Assembly: GCF_000016905.1 (NCBI RefSeq)
Contig: NC_009616.1
Coordinates: 558,001-622,000 of the forward strand
Direction: 5' to 3'
DNA length: 64,000 nt
From: Thermosipho melanesiensis BI429
GTDB lineage: Bacteria; Thermotogota; Thermotogae; Thermotogales; Fervidobacteriaceae
Of this stretch, positions 6,764 to 15,513 are shown one piece after another. The notes under the pieces were generated by a model. That model made no database searches, was not told the origin of the DNA, and was given only the letters and a program-made list of their open reading frames with translations. Both the position numbers and the translations under genes were made by a program. Position 1 is the stretch's first letter; the number at the start of each line of letters is the position of its first letter.

Positions 6764-8059
6764 ATGTGGGTTTACATTAGAGATTTAAAAAATTACGTTG
6801 GAAAAGAAGTAGAGTTAAGAGGATGGGTCTGGAGAAGCAGAAGTAGCGGGAAAATTGCTTTTATAAACATGCGTGATGGTACTGGTATAGTTCAAGTGGT
6901 GGTTGAAGCATCTTCCGTAGATGAAGAAACGTTTAAAAATACAAGAAAACTCAGAATGGAATCGTCATTAATTGTGAAGGGAATAGTAAAAGAAGAACAA
7001 AGAGCTCCAGGTGGTGTAGAGATTCACGCAACTCATGTAACTCCTGTACAAATACCTAGCGAAGATTTTCCCATCAATAAACCAGATCATAGTATAGAGT
7101 ATTTGATGGATCATAGACATTTATGGCTCCGCTCACGAAGACAAATGCATATTTTAAATATTAGAGATACTGTGTTAAAAGCCATTAGAAAATTTTATTG
7201 GGAAAACGGCTTTATACAAGTTGATACACCTATTTTCACAGGAGCAATAGGAGAATCTGCCGGTAATTTATTTAAAATAGATTACTTTGATTATGGAAAG
7301 GTATACCTTGCCCAAACTGGGCAATTATATTTAGAAGCCGCATGTATGGCACTTGGAAAAGTTTTTAATTTGGGACCAACCTTTAGGGCAGAAAAATCAA
7401 AAACAAGAAGACATTTAATAGAATTTTGGATGAACGAAGCAGAAGTAGCATATTATGAACACGAGGATAATTTAAAACTTCAGGAAAATCTTGTAAGTTA
7501 TATTATTAAATACATTTTGGAAAATGCATCAGAACATCTACACGCACTAAATAGGGATACATCCAAGTTAGAAAAGATTGAACCACCATTTCCAAGGATT
7601 ACATATACAGAAGCGGTAAAACTCCTCCAAAAGAAAGGATACGATATAGAATGGGGAGACGATTTTGGTGGAGATGAAGAAACGGAAATTGCAAAACAAT
7701 TTGAAAAACCTGTTTTTGTAACGCATTATCCAAGAAAAGCAAAGGCATTTTACATGCAACCAGATCCAGAAAATCCAGACGTGGTTCTTTGTGATGATCT
7801 TATTGCTCCAGAAGGTTATGGTGAAATAATAGGTGCATCTCAAAGGATTCACGACTATGATTTACTTGTAGAAAGATTAAAAGAATTCAACCTACCAGTG
7901 GAAGCATACGATTGGTATTTAGACCTAAGAAAATTTGGTTCTGTCCCACACAGTGGATTTGGGTTGGGTATAGAAAGAACAATAGCTTGGATTGCTGGAT
8001 TAGAACACATAAGAGAAGCTATACCATTCCCAAGAACCTTGTATAGAGTCCATCCCTAA
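6764..8059 (+). CDS. asnS: Asparaginyl-tRNA synthetase
   Basis: A 431-residue class IIb aminoacyl-tRNA synthetase that charges tRNA-Asn in the cytoplasm. The N-terminal OB-fold (residues 1-110) has GWVWRSRSSGKIAFINMRDG. Motif 2 is FRAEKSKTRRHLIEFWMNEAE, visible around FRAEKSKTRRH, and motif 3 is GFGLGIERTIAWIAG. The block HLWLRSRRQMHILNIR and the acidic EGYGEIIGASQR fit AsnRS rather than AspRS. I chose ATG at 6764 because GGAGGTG ends at 6757; a longer frame from GTG 6755 would start inside the ribosome site. A hairpin terminator follows directly. Confidence 0.96.
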   Translation: MWVYIRDLKNYVGKEVELRGWVWRSRSSGKIAFINMRDGTGIVQVVVEASSVDEETFKNTRKLRMESSLIVKGIVKEEQRAPGGVEIHATHVTPVQIPSEDFPINKPDHSIEYLMDHRHLWLRSRRQMHILNIRDTVLKAIRKFYWENGFIQVDTPIFTGAIGESAGNLFKIDYFDYGKVYLAQTGQLYLEAACMALGKVFNLGPTFRAEKSKTRRHLIEFWMNEAEVAYYEHEDNLKLQENLVSYIIKYILENASEHLHALNRDTSKLEKIEPPFPRITYTEAVKLLQKKGYDIEWGDDFGGDEETEIAKQFEKPVFVTHYPRKAKAFYMQPDPENPDVVLCDDLIAPEGYGEIIGASQRIHDYDLLVERLKEFNLPVEAYDWYLDLRKFGSVPHSGFGLGIERTIAWIAGLEHIREAIPFPRTLYRVHP

Positions 8060-8063
8060 TAAA

Positions 8064-8095
8064 AGTCCAAGCCTTTTGGCTTGGACTATTTTTTG
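8064..8095 (+). terminator. Rho-independent terminator after asnS
   Basis: Perfect 10-base stem (8064-8073 with 8078-8087), loop TTTT, followed by ATTTTTT. On the other strand the hairpin is followed by TTTTATTA, so it may also stop the opposing carboxypeptidase transcript. Confidence 0.95.
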
Positions 8096-8129
8096 CTGCT
8101 CTTTTAGTAACAAAAAGACCGTTTATAAC

Positions 8130-9605
8130 CTAATGAGTTATCCTATAAACCTTTGAATATTTTTCTTTTATATAACTTACAAAGTAGTTAGGATTTAACT
8201 CTTCACCTGAAATTTCCTTAATAAGTTCGTTTGGTTCAAGAACTTTTCCTTTTGAGTGTATCTTATTTCTTAACCATGAAAGTATTTCATCAAACTGACC
8301 TGATTGTATTTTTTCCTCTATATTCTGTATATCTTTTTTCATAGCAAATAATATCTGCGATGCGTATAAATTACCCAACATGTAAGATGGAAAATAACCA
8401 AAAGAGCCATGTGCCCAGTGAACATCCTGTAATACACCTTCAGCATTATTTTTTGGTGTTATATTTAAATATTCTTTCATCTTTTCATTCCAAAGCATTG
8501 GCAATTCTTCAACGGTTATTTTGTCATTTATTAACGCCTCTTCAAGTTCAAATCTTAGCATAATATGAAGGTTGTACGTTACCTCATCAGCTTCTGTACG
8601 TATTAAAGACCTTTCAACAATATTTATTGCACGCCAAAATTCTTCTACTTCTACATCTTTGAACCTTGGGAAATACTTTACAAATGTAGGATATACAAAA
8701 TTCCAAAACTCTAAGCTTCTTCCCACAATATTTTCCCAAAACCTTGACTGACTTTCATGTATTCCCATTGATGCCCCATCGCCAATAGGAAGCTCTCTGT
8801 ATTCTTCTGGTATTCCTTGTTCATATAAAGCATGTCCACATTCATGGATGGTACTAAAAATAGAATTTTTAATATCATATTTGTCAAATCTAGTAGTAAT
8901 CCTTACATCATTATGAGAAATTGAAATTGTAAATGGATGTGCTGATGCATCTAACCTTCCAGATGTCAAATCATAGTTTAGCATTTTCAAAAGTTCTAAA
9001 GAAAATTCTCTTTGTTTTTCTACATCGTATTCCCCTTCTAAAATATCTGTGTTTGGCTTTTCACCATTCTCTAATTCATCTACGAAATCCACTAAAAATT
9101 TTCTAAGAGTTGGTATGATCTTTTTTAATGTTTCTGTTTTAAGTCCAGGTTCGTAATTGTCTAAAAGTGTGTCATATCTATTCTTTTCATAGCCAATATG
9201 TTCTATTACTTCTTTTTGAAGTTTAACCACCTTTTCCAAATGAGGTTTAAATATATTGAATGCTGCCTTTTCCTTTGCCTTTTGCCATGCTTGCTGTGAC
9301 AATGCATTTGCAATTTGAAGTTCTTTAAAAAGCTTTGGTGGAATTTTTTCAACCTTTTCCAACTCTTTTTTTACTAGTCTTATTATAGCTTCATCTTCTG
9401 AAGTTTTCGGATTTGCTGATTCTAAATATTCTTTTGTTTTCTCAGAAACAAATTCTTCAAAAACATAAGTTGATATTTCCCCTATTATCTTTGCCCTTCT
9501 TTCCGCAGCATTCGATGGCATATACGTTTCCATATCCCAATGTAGAAGGGCTAGGGCATTTTCAAATTTAGATAATCTTTTTAAATGATTTTTAAGTTTC
9601 TCCAT
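8130..9605 (-). CDS. Thermostable carboxypeptidase, M32 (Taq) family
   Basis: A 491-residue metallocarboxypeptidase of family M32, which removes C-terminal amino acids from peptides in the cytoplasm. The zinc site is HECGH at residues 254-258, with the third ligand likely the Glu in GIHESQSRFWEN. The other family motif, DVRITTR, is at residues 233-239. Length is close to Thermus and Pyrococcus enzymes (about 500). The start is ATG with GGGGA upstream. It is the last gene of a seven-gene minus-strand run and begins 15 bases after the GNAT gene. Peptide breakdown fits a fermentative heterotroph. Confidence 0.96.
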   Translation of the reverse strand: MEKLKNHLKRLSKFENALALLHWDMETYMPSNAAERRAKIIGEISTYVFEEFVSEKTKEYLESANPKTSEDEAIIRLVKKELEKVEKIPPKLFKELQIANALSQQAWQKAKEKAAFNIFKPHLEKVVKLQKEVIEHIGYEKNRYDTLLDNYEPGLKTETLKKIIPTLRKFLVDFVDELENGEKPNTDILEGEYDVEKQREFSLELLKMLNYDLTSGRLDASAHPFTISISHNDVRITTRFDKYDIKNSIFSTIHECGHALYEQGIPEEYRELPIGDGASMGIHESQSRFWENIVGRSLEFWNFVYPTFVKYFPRFKDVEVEEFWRAINIVERSLIRTEADEVTYNLHIMLRFELEEALINDKITVEELPMLWNEKMKEYLNITPKNNAEGVLQDVHWAHGSFGYFPSYMLGNLYASQILFAMKKDIQNIEEKIQSGQFDEILSWLRNKIHSKGKVLEPNELIKEISGEELNPNYFVSYIKEKYSKVYRITH

Positions 9606-9620
9606 AAATATCCCCTTTCA

Positions 9621-10454
9621 TTACAATTTTTTACGCATTTCAGATTGGGTTAAAATTGATTCAAAACCATTTTCTTTTAGTGCATTAAATAATGGATCAT
9701 CTTCAGGAACAGAAGTTGCAGAAACAATACTGCAATTTGTTTCGGTATTTAAAAAGTTTAGCGCACATTTTGCAAGTTCATTCCACTCTTCTTTGGTTCC
9801 CATATCTACAATGTACACACTGTTATCTTCATTTTTCCCCCACACAAGGTAGCCCTCTGTATTCTTAGTTATTAATCTTACATATTTGTATCTACCATCT
9901 GCAAGTAGTAAAGTAACTGGTTCTCTTTGCCAGTTCGGCTTTCTACCAGAAAGTTGTAAGTTTAAAGAAACTGTATACACATACCTTGGTTCCACCTTTA
10001 TAGCCCGAAATTCCACAGGTTCAAAATCCATATCTTTTTTTACCATTAGATGCAATTTTCTTATTTCTCTAAAACCGTGTTTTTCATAGAATTTGTATGC
10101 CCTTAAATCTTTTGTAATTACTTCCAAAGATATGTTTTGAATACCTTTCCATTTTAGGTAGTTTGTAGCATGTTCTAAGATAAAACTTGCTGTTCCAGTA
10201 CCCCTCTCTTCTCTTATTACTCCCATCGCATCAATTCTCGCCCTTTCATGCCTTATGCTATTTACTATAAATCCCACTGGTTTTTGTCCTTTTAAAAATA
10301 TGAAGCTATCTTCAAGTGAAATAGAATTTTCCCTAACATCCATTTCAAAATTTACCACATTCCAATTTACTGGCACAGTGTAATCTTGAAAGACTTTATT
10401 TACCAAGTTTACAAAATCAATAAGAGAATATTCATTAAGAGTTAATATTTTCAT
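9621..10454 (-). CDS. GNAT-family acetyltransferase, two-domain
   Basis: A 277-residue protein. Residues 1-140 are a GNAT fold: MGVIREERGTGTASFILEHA is the acetyl-CoA pyrophosphate loop (R-x2-G-x-G/A), and the strand-helix ending in AYKFYEKHGFREIRKLHLM is the typical substrate-side motif. Residues 140-277 form a second, less conserved domain with no motif I can name. The acceptor is unknown. Its start codon overlaps the end of the L7Ae-like gene by 20 bases, so translation is probably coupled. Being placed between an RNA-binding-type protein and a peptidase says little about substrate. Confidence 0.85.
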   Translation of the reverse strand: MKILTLNEYSLIDFVNLVNKVFQDYTVPVNWNVVNFEMDVRENSISLEDSFIFLKGQKPVGFIVNSIRHERARIDAMGVIREERGTGTASFILEHATNYLKWKGIQNISLEVITKDLRAYKFYEKHGFREIRKLHLMVKKDMDFEPVEFRAIKVEPRYVYTVSLNLQLSGRKPNWQREPVTLLLADGRYKYVRLITKNTEGYLVWGKNEDNSVYIVDMGTKEEWNELAKCALNFLNTETNCSIVSATSVPEDDPLFNALKENGFESILTQSEMRKKL

Positions 10455-10773
10455 TGTTCCCCCCCTCTTTGGAAAAAGCTAATATACTTTTCACCATACT
10501 TTCATCTAAAACCCCTAAAACGGATATGTTGAACATCCCCGTAGCCTTTGATAAAATTTCTTTTGTTGCAATTTCTATATATGGAACATTAGAAATTTCA
10601 CATCTTATTTTCACGTCTTTTTTTACTCTTTCACCTGTATCTTTTGCCATTACTATTATTTTATTCCTTAATTTAGTATTTTTTATATAGTCTCTTATAT
10701 TATCCTTACCATATACCAATTTTTTTGCTTTTGAGGCAAAACCAAGTAATGTTAAAATTTTTTGTTCGTTCAC
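10435..10773 (-). CDS. L7Ae/L30e-family RNA-binding protein (YlxQ-like)
   Basis: A 112-residue protein of the ribosomal L7Ae/L30e/S12e/Gadd45 fold: ILTLLGFASKAKKLVYGKDNIR at the start, then KIIVMAKDTGERVKKDV and the end VLGVLDESMVKSIL. Proteins of this type bind kink-turn or related RNA. I chose GTG at 10773 because GGAGGTG ends about five bases upstream; a longer frame (123 residues) would begin inside folE2. The ribosome site overlaps the folE2 stop region. In many bacteria YlxQ sits in the nusA-infB operon, so this location beside folE2 is unusual. Confidence 0.85.
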   Translation of the reverse strand: MNEQKILTLLGFASKAKKLVYGKDNIRDYIKNTKLRNKIIVMAKDTGERVKKDVKIRCEISNVPYIEIATKEILSKATGMFNISVLGVLDESMVKSILAFSKEGGNNENINS

Positions 10774-10775
10774 AC

Positions 10776-11555
10776 TTACACCTCCATTATTGTTGAATCT
10801 ACACATGCAAATGCATTATGATTATGTATTGATTCGTAGCTTTCCACCTCAACCTTAAACCAATTAATCTTTGGATTATCTTTTAACCTGATTGCTATAT
10901 CCCTTGCCACATCTTCAACAAATTTTGGATTTTCATAGGCTTTTTCTGTAACAAACTTTTCATCTGGTCTTTTTAACAGCGAAAATAAAGGAACACTTGC
11001 GGAATCTTCAGCAATTTCTATAAGTTCCTCAAACCATACAAGTTCAGAAGTTTCTACCTCTATCCTTACGTTCGCTCTTTGATTGTGTGCATTATATTTA
11101 CTTATCTCTTTTGAACATGGACACAATGTTTGAACTGAGACTTCAACTATTGTATAAAATTCACATTTTTGTGGACCATCATATGCACTAAAACCACATA
11201 AATATTCCATGTAGCTTTCTATTTTTGTTACAGGTGCTTTTTTCTTTAAAAAATACGGGAACATTATCTCAATTTTTGCACTTTGCGCTTTTAATGTTTG
11301 TTTTAAATCGTCTAAAATCTTTTTAATCGTTTTAGGGTCTATTTTTAAATGAAATTTGTTAAACACTTCCAAAAACCTGCTCATGTGCGTTCCTCTAAAA
11401 TCCTTTGGAAGATCTACATACATATTTATATCTGCTACTGTATTTTGAACCTTATTTTCCCTATCAAGCACCTGTACGGGATATTTCAATTTTTTTATTC
11501 CAACATGTTTTAATGGAATTTCTCTGGTATCCTTTTCACTTTGTACGTCCTTCAT
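10776..11555 (-). CDS. folE2: GTP cyclohydrolase IB
   Basis: A 259-residue GTP cyclohydrolase IB (FolE2), which converts GTP to 7,8-dihydroneopterin triphosphate at the head of folate and queuosine-type pathways, using a metal other than strictly zinc. The N-terminal VADINMYVDLPKDFRGTHMSRF is diagnostic. Residues 143-150 (TLCPCSKE, Cys145/Cys147) and the following AHNQR supply the active-site Cys and His. Near the end, NHNAFACVDS is also family-typical. It lies in a run with two bases between it and each neighbour. No other folate gene is in the window. Confidence 0.96.
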   Translation of the reverse strand: MKDVQSEKDTREIPLKHVGIKKLKYPVQVLDRENKVQNTVADINMYVDLPKDFRGTHMSRFLEVFNKFHLKIDPKTIKKILDDLKQTLKAQSAKIEIMFPYFLKKKAPVTKIESYMEYLCGFSAYDGPQKCEFYTIVEVSVQTLCPCSKEISKYNAHNQRANVRIEVETSELVWFEELIEIAEDSASVPLFSLLKRPDEKFVTEKAYENPKFVEDVARDIAIRLKDNPKINWFKVEVESYESIHNHNAFACVDSTIMEV

Positions 11556-11557
11556 AC

Positions 11558-11767
11558 CTACTTCCTTTCTAATAAATAATTTAGTTCGTCTAATTTGTTC
11601 TTTGTAATATAATCCTCAAACCTCACATCACCGTTTACAAACATCTCATACGCTTTATTTAACTTTTGCGCATATTCATATTTTTCCTTTACGTTTTCGT
11701 ATGAAAAAAATGTAAATAAAAACAATATTCCAAATACGGTAATGAGAATAAGGTAAAATTTCTGCAT
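11558..11767 (-). CDS. Small single-span membrane protein, unknown
   Basis: A 69-residue protein with one hydrophobic segment at residues 4-22 (FYLILITVFGILFLFTFFS) followed by a charged, helix-forming tail. I do not recognise the family; the layout (short N-terminus, one span, helical tail) is like small anchored proteins such as FtsL/DivIC, but there is no motif to support that. It is packed between the glycosyltransferase gene (4-base gap) and folE2 (2-base gap), which argues that it is a real gene in the operon. Confidence 0.7.
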   Translation of the reverse strand: MQKFYLILITVFGILFLFTFFSYENVKEKYEYAQKLNKAYEMFVNGDVRFEDYITKNKLDELNYLLERK

Positions 11768-11771
11768 TTAC

Positions 11772-13043
11772 TCACCCCATTTGTTTTTCAAAAAATTCTG
11801 GAAGAATTACATTTTCCTTTTCTATCAAATTCAGATATTCTTTTGCACACCTTTCCCATGTATACTTTTCCATTACTCTTTTATAACTTTCTTCGCTCAA
11901 TTTTTCGTAATTATCTTTTATTTTCAACGCTGCTTCCTTGAATTCTTCATGCGTTGAAACAAGATGCCCATACTTTCCGTTATCTAATATTTCTACAGGT
12001 CCCCCATTTCTTGTTGAAATCACCGGTAATTTACATGCCATTGCTTCTATTATTGCAAGGCCAAAAGGTTCATAATGTGATGTTAAGGCAAATATACCTC
12101 TATGTTTTGCTGCAGAGTTATATAACTTTGCCAATTCTTTTTGGGAAGTGATTACTAAAAATTTACCTTTAGCTTTTTTGGCTTTTTCAATTAATTGCCT
12201 TTCATATCCTGTGTATTCTTCCGGTTTTTTTCTCAGTACAATAATCAATTCAAAACCGTCTTTTAAATATTTGTTGAAGCTTTCTATAACAAATTCAATG
12301 TTTTTTTTTGGGTCTAACCTGCTTGAAACTATAATTGGCAGCTTTGAAAATTTATATTCATCTGTATCATCGGGATAAAAAATATTTGTATTTACCCCAG
12401 GTGGTATTACAAATATCTTATCTTTTATCTCAGGGTATACATCTATATACTCGTTGTGCGAATATTGTTCTTCTTTTTCTTGTTGTGTACTTGTTACAAT
12501 AAAACTTGCATATTTCATTGCAACCTTTTCCGCGCTAATCCTTATTGAAAACCTGTATCTTTCCTCTGCATCTTTTGCATTTTTGAATTTATCCTTTTTT
12601 TGTGCGCCGAGAGAATGAGCCGTAAACGAGTAAGGAATGTGGGTTAGTTTCTTAAACATTGCTCCTGCAATACCACCATCACCATAATGAGTAGTAACAA
12701 AATCTGGAAACCCTTCCTTTTGATAAAATCTATATATGTTCTTTACATATTCACCCAAAAAGTCCCATAATCTTTCCTTATTTAAAAATTTATCTCCTCC
12801 AAATGCAATTCTTACAATCCTTACGTTTTCAGCATCTGGGTAATAATCAAAGTCACCTGAAAACTCCGGCCATTTTTTGTCAATTATTTTTCTTGTAATA
12901 ATATCTACTTTATTCCCCATTTTTCCCATAGCTTTTGCTAATTCTTTAACATATATCAGTTGACCCCCAAAATCTGGGTGCTCCGTAAGGTGGCTATCTT
13001 TTTTGTCAAAATTTCCTTGTGGATTAAAGAACGCTATTTTCAT
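11772..13043 (-). CDS. GT4 glycosyltransferase, sucrose-phosphate-synthase-like
   Basis: A 423-residue retaining GT-B glycosyltransferase of family 4. The N-terminal half has HPDFGGQLIYVKELAKAM and TAHSLG, typical of sucrose-phosphate synthases. The C-terminal half has SSRLDPKKNIEFVIE and EPFGLAIIEAMACKLPVIS followed by TRNGGPVEIL, the nucleotide-sugar site. Expected reaction: transfer of a hexose from UDP-, ADP- or GDP-sugar to a sugar phosphate or polyol in the cytoplasm. The start is ATG 13043 behind GAGGTGG, not the longer TTG frame. It overlaps the sugar-kinase gene by 20 bases, so both likely work on one metabolite, perhaps sucrose or a compatible solute (inference). Confidence 0.88.
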   Translation of the reverse strand: MKIAFFNPQGNFDKKDSHLTEHPDFGGQLIYVKELAKAMGKMGNKVDIITRKIIDKKWPEFSGDFDYYPDAENVRIVRIAFGGDKFLNKERLWDFLGEYVKNIYRFYQKEGFPDFVTTHYGDGGIAGAMFKKLTHIPYSFTAHSLGAQKKDKFKNAKDAEERYRFSIRISAEKVAMKYASFIVTSTQQEKEEQYSHNEYIDVYPEIKDKIFVIPPGVNTNIFYPDDTDEYKFSKLPIIVSSRLDPKKNIEFVIESFNKYLKDGFELIIVLRKKPEEYTGYERQLIEKAKKAKGKFLVITSQKELAKLYNSAAKHRGIFALTSHYEPFGLAIIEAMACKLPVISTRNGGPVEILDNGKYGHLVSTHEEFKEAALKIKDNYEKLSEESYKRVMEKYTWERCAKEYLNLIEKENVILPEFFEKQMG

Positions 13044-13905
13044 ATCTTTCCACCTCTTCAAGATATTCTGATATATCCTTTAGTTTTACAACCCCTCCTA
13101 CTTCTCCAATAACATGCAATGAAATTATTGTTCCAAATAATGCCGCTTTAAATATTGAAAAGTTGTTTAATAATCCATAATAAATCCCAGACCAAAAAGC
13201 ATCTCCTGCTCCTGTTGTATCAACAACTTTTTTTGCTGGAATTTTTATATGTTCTATCTTTTTGCCATCTGAAACTAACGCACCTTCCTCTCCCATTGTT
13301 AAAATAACGTATTTTATTCCAAAATCGTGTAATAACTCTATATATCTTGTTCTTGGTAATGGCCCAAAAATTTCCCTAGCATCATCAAGTGAAGGCTTTA
13401 CAATAAAAGTATTTTTTAAAACCTCGTACACAAAATCAAGATTTATCTTTTTACATGGAAAAATTTTCTTCCTACAATTGGGATCAAATGCAATTTTAGT
13501 TTTAGTCAAAATATGTTTTATTTTTTCAATTCCATTTGTAATAGCCCAGCAACTTAAATGAATAAATTCAAATTTTTCAAAATCTAAGTTTGGAATTTCC
13601 AAGTTCATATCTTCATCTCTGTAAGGGATAAAATCAGGCGTACCTTTAGAAGCAAACACTATAACCGTAGAGGTATTTCCACTACCAACTTGTATGTAAT
13701 TGGTTTTAATATTTTCCCCTTCAAGCGTTTGAATTATTTCTTTTCCAAAAAAATCATTCCCCACCCTTGAAATTACCACCGTTTTTATGTTAAATTGATT
13801 TAAATTGCGTGCAATATTTAATGGACTTCCCCCTATTCTTTTAGTAAAATTTTCACCATCACTTGATATTAAATCTACTAAACTTTCCCCTATAAAAGCT
13901 ATCAT
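13024..13905 (-). CDS. PfkB-family carbohydrate kinase (fructokinase-like)
   Basis: A 293-residue ribokinase-fold kinase. N-terminus IAFIGESLVDLIS, substrate loop KRIGGSPLNIARNL, and near the C-terminus VDTTGAGDAFWSGI, the anion hole and catalytic Asp. Sequence style fits fructokinases; the exact sugar is not provable. The second of two adjacent ATGs (13905) has the better distance to GAGGTG; 13908 is the alternative. It is first in the minus-strand run and is transcribed from the symmetrical divergent promoter shared with dnaN. Coupling to the SPS-like glycosyltransferase suggests the pair interconverts a fructoside and fructose 6-phosphate. Confidence 0.92.
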   Translation of the reverse strand: MIAFIGESLVDLISSDGENFTKRIGGSPLNIARNLNQFNIKTVVISRVGNDFFGKEIIQTLEGENIKTNYIQVGSGNTSTVIVFASKGTPDFIPYRDEDMNLEIPNLDFEKFEFIHLSCWAITNGIEKIKHILTKTKIAFDPNCRKKIFPCKKINLDFVYEVLKNTFIVKPSLDDAREIFGPLPRTRYIELLHDFGIKYVILTMGEEGALVSDGKKIEHIKIPAKKVVDTTGAGDAFWSGIYYGLLNNFSIFKAALFGTIISLHVIGEVGGVVKLKDISEYLEEVERYENSVL

Positions 13906-13922
13906 CATATCACCTCTTTTTT

Positions 13923-13948
13923 ATTTTATCACAAATTTGTGGTAAAAT
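13923..13948. promoter_or_regulatory. Divergent promoter with facing extended -10 boxes (pfkB-like gene / dnaN)
   Basis: Bases 13923-13935 and 13936-13948 are inverted 13-base arms with one mismatch. Plus strand: TG-G-TAAAAT with hexamer 13943-13948. Minus strand: TG-A-TAAAAT with hexamer 13928-13923. The hexamers are only 14 bases apart, so polymerase can probably serve one direction at a time. Confidence 0.7.
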
Positions 13949-13979
13949 ATTAAGAAAAGACATTATAAGGAGGGATTTG

Positions 13980-15080
13980 ATGTTAAGTTTCCTAATAAAT
14001 AAAAGTGAATTAGAAAAGAAAATATCAGTAGCAGCAAATGCAGTAGGATCAAAGACAGTAGACCCTATTTTGCAGTGTCTGCTTTTTTCCCTTGAAAATG
14101 AAACACAAATATACGCCACAGATATGCAAACATTTGTCATCTCAAAATTAAATGTTTATGAAATTAACGGTAATGGAAAATTCGCAGTAGACGCAAAATT
14201 ATTAGAGGAAATAGTAAAAAACGTTGATACAGAACAAATATTGTTTAGCTATGATATGGGAAAACTCGTTTTAAAAAGTGGAAAAAGTTCATTTAATCTT
14301 TCAACACATTCGGAACCTGACAAATTCCCACAAATAGAATTAGAGGAATCTGGTATAAAATTTGAATTGGAAACATCAATATTATCAGAAATGATTGATA
14401 GAGTTTTATTTTGCGCTTCTACTGAAAGTGCAATGAGAGCTTTAAATGGAGTTTACTGGGAAGCAAAAGGTGGATATTTAAGGCTTGTTGCCAGTGATGG
14501 TTATAGATTAGCCTTGACAGAACAAAAAGTGAATATAGATGCGGATTTTGATTTCATACTTTCTTTAAAAAGCATGAAAGAGTTAGATAATTTAATTAAA
14601 CAAACTGATGAACCTATATTAACCGTAAAATTTGACCACAAAAAAGTATGGATAAGTGCCGGAGATATAACGGTTATAATGAGAATAGTTGAGGAGGTAT
14701 TTCCAGACTACAAAAGAGTTCTACCTAAGGTATTTAAAACAAGAATAATATTTAATAAAGAAGAGTTCCTTGAAGCATTGAAGAGGATAATGATAATCTC
14801 AAAAAGAGGCGATGAAAAAGTACGATTGCAAATCAATGACAATATCCTGGTATTAAACAGTCAAAGTCCAGAATATGGTGAAGTAAACGAAGAAATTTCC
14901 ATTGAACAAGAAGGAGAAGATTTATCCATAAATTTCAATCCAAAATTTTTAAACGAAGCTGTAAAAAAGATAGAAGAAGATGAGGTGGTTTTTAATTTTG
15001 TTGATGACCTTAGTCCTATGCAAATAAATTCAAAAGATGTTAACGAATATTTATATATTGTTTTACCAGTAAGAGCTTGA
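13980..15080 (+). CDS. dnaN: DNA polymerase III beta subunit (sliding clamp)
   Basis: A 366-residue beta clamp, which encircles DNA as a homodimer and tethers the replicase. Three repeated domains of about 120 residues are visible. Conserved pieces include LGV-type openings in domain 1 (ILQCLLFSLENETQIYATDMQ), ASDGYRLALTEQKV in domain 2, and the C-terminal peptide-binding end YLYIVLPVRA. ATG 13980 is preceded by AAGGAGGG. Neither dnaA nor recF is adjacent, so this dnaN is not in the classical origin cluster. It is followed by a prepilin-like gene with a short gap. Confidence 0.95.
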   Translation: MLSFLINKSELEKKISVAANAVGSKTVDPILQCLLFSLENETQIYATDMQTFVISKLNVYEINGNGKFAVDAKLLEEIVKNVDTEQILFSYDMGKLVLKSGKSSFNLSTHSEPDKFPQIELEESGIKFELETSILSEMIDRVLFCASTESAMRALNGVYWEAKGGYLRLVASDGYRLALTEQKVNIDADFDFILSLKSMKELDNLIKQTDEPILTVKFDHKKVWISAGDITVIMRIVEEVFPDYKRVLPKVFKTRIIFNKEEFLEALKRIMIISKRGDEKVRLQINDNILVLNSQSPEYGEVNEEISIEQEGEDLSINFNPKFLNEAVKKIEEDEVVFNFVDDLSPMQINSKDVNEYLYIVLPVRA

Positions 15081-15093
15081 GAGGATGACAAAT

Positions 15094-15513
15094 ATGAAAA
15101 AAGGATTTACTTTAGTAGAGTTGTTAATAGTTTTAGCGGTTATTTCTGCATTGCTATCAGTTGCAACTCCAGTGGCATTAAGGGCAGTTGCAAAGGCAAA
15201 AGCAACACAGGTTGCTATGAACCTTAGAAATCTATCCACTTCATTGGAACAAGCACTTTTACTTTACCCCGAAGAATTCAATAAACAAGAATTAGATGGT
15301 AAAAATGTGGTGTTTGAGCTCTATAAAAGAGGGTTTATTAATACAGATTTATCATCAAACGGTTATGTAATAAATATAACAAATGATAAGTTTATTATAA
15401 AATACCTCAATTCGGATATTGATTTAACACTAGTTAAAAGTAGTTATCCAGCGGTAAAAAGCGGAACGAATAATGGAAAAGAATATGTTTACGTGGAGGT
15501 TAATATTCCGTGA
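15094..15513 (+). CDS. Type IV prepilin-like protein
   Basis: A 139-residue protein with a class-III leader: MKKG then FTLVELLIVLAVISALLSVATPVAL, so prepilin peptidase should cut after Gly and methylate Phe; Glu5 of the mature protein is present. The rest is a small pseudopilin-like globular domain. It could be a pilin or a minor component of a type II secretion or competence pilus. ATG 15094 is spaced nine bases from TGAGAGG, whereas ATG 15085 abuts it, so the shorter form is preferred. No pilus motor or peptidase gene is nearby. Its stop overlaps the GTG of the ABC gene. Confidence 0.88.
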   Translation: MKKGFTLVELLIVLAVISALLSVATPVALRAVAKAKATQVAMNLRNLSTSLEQALLLYPEEFNKQELDGKNVVFELYKRGFINTDLSSNGYVINITNDKFIIKYLNSDIDLTLVKSSYPAVKSGTNNGKEYVYVEVNIP

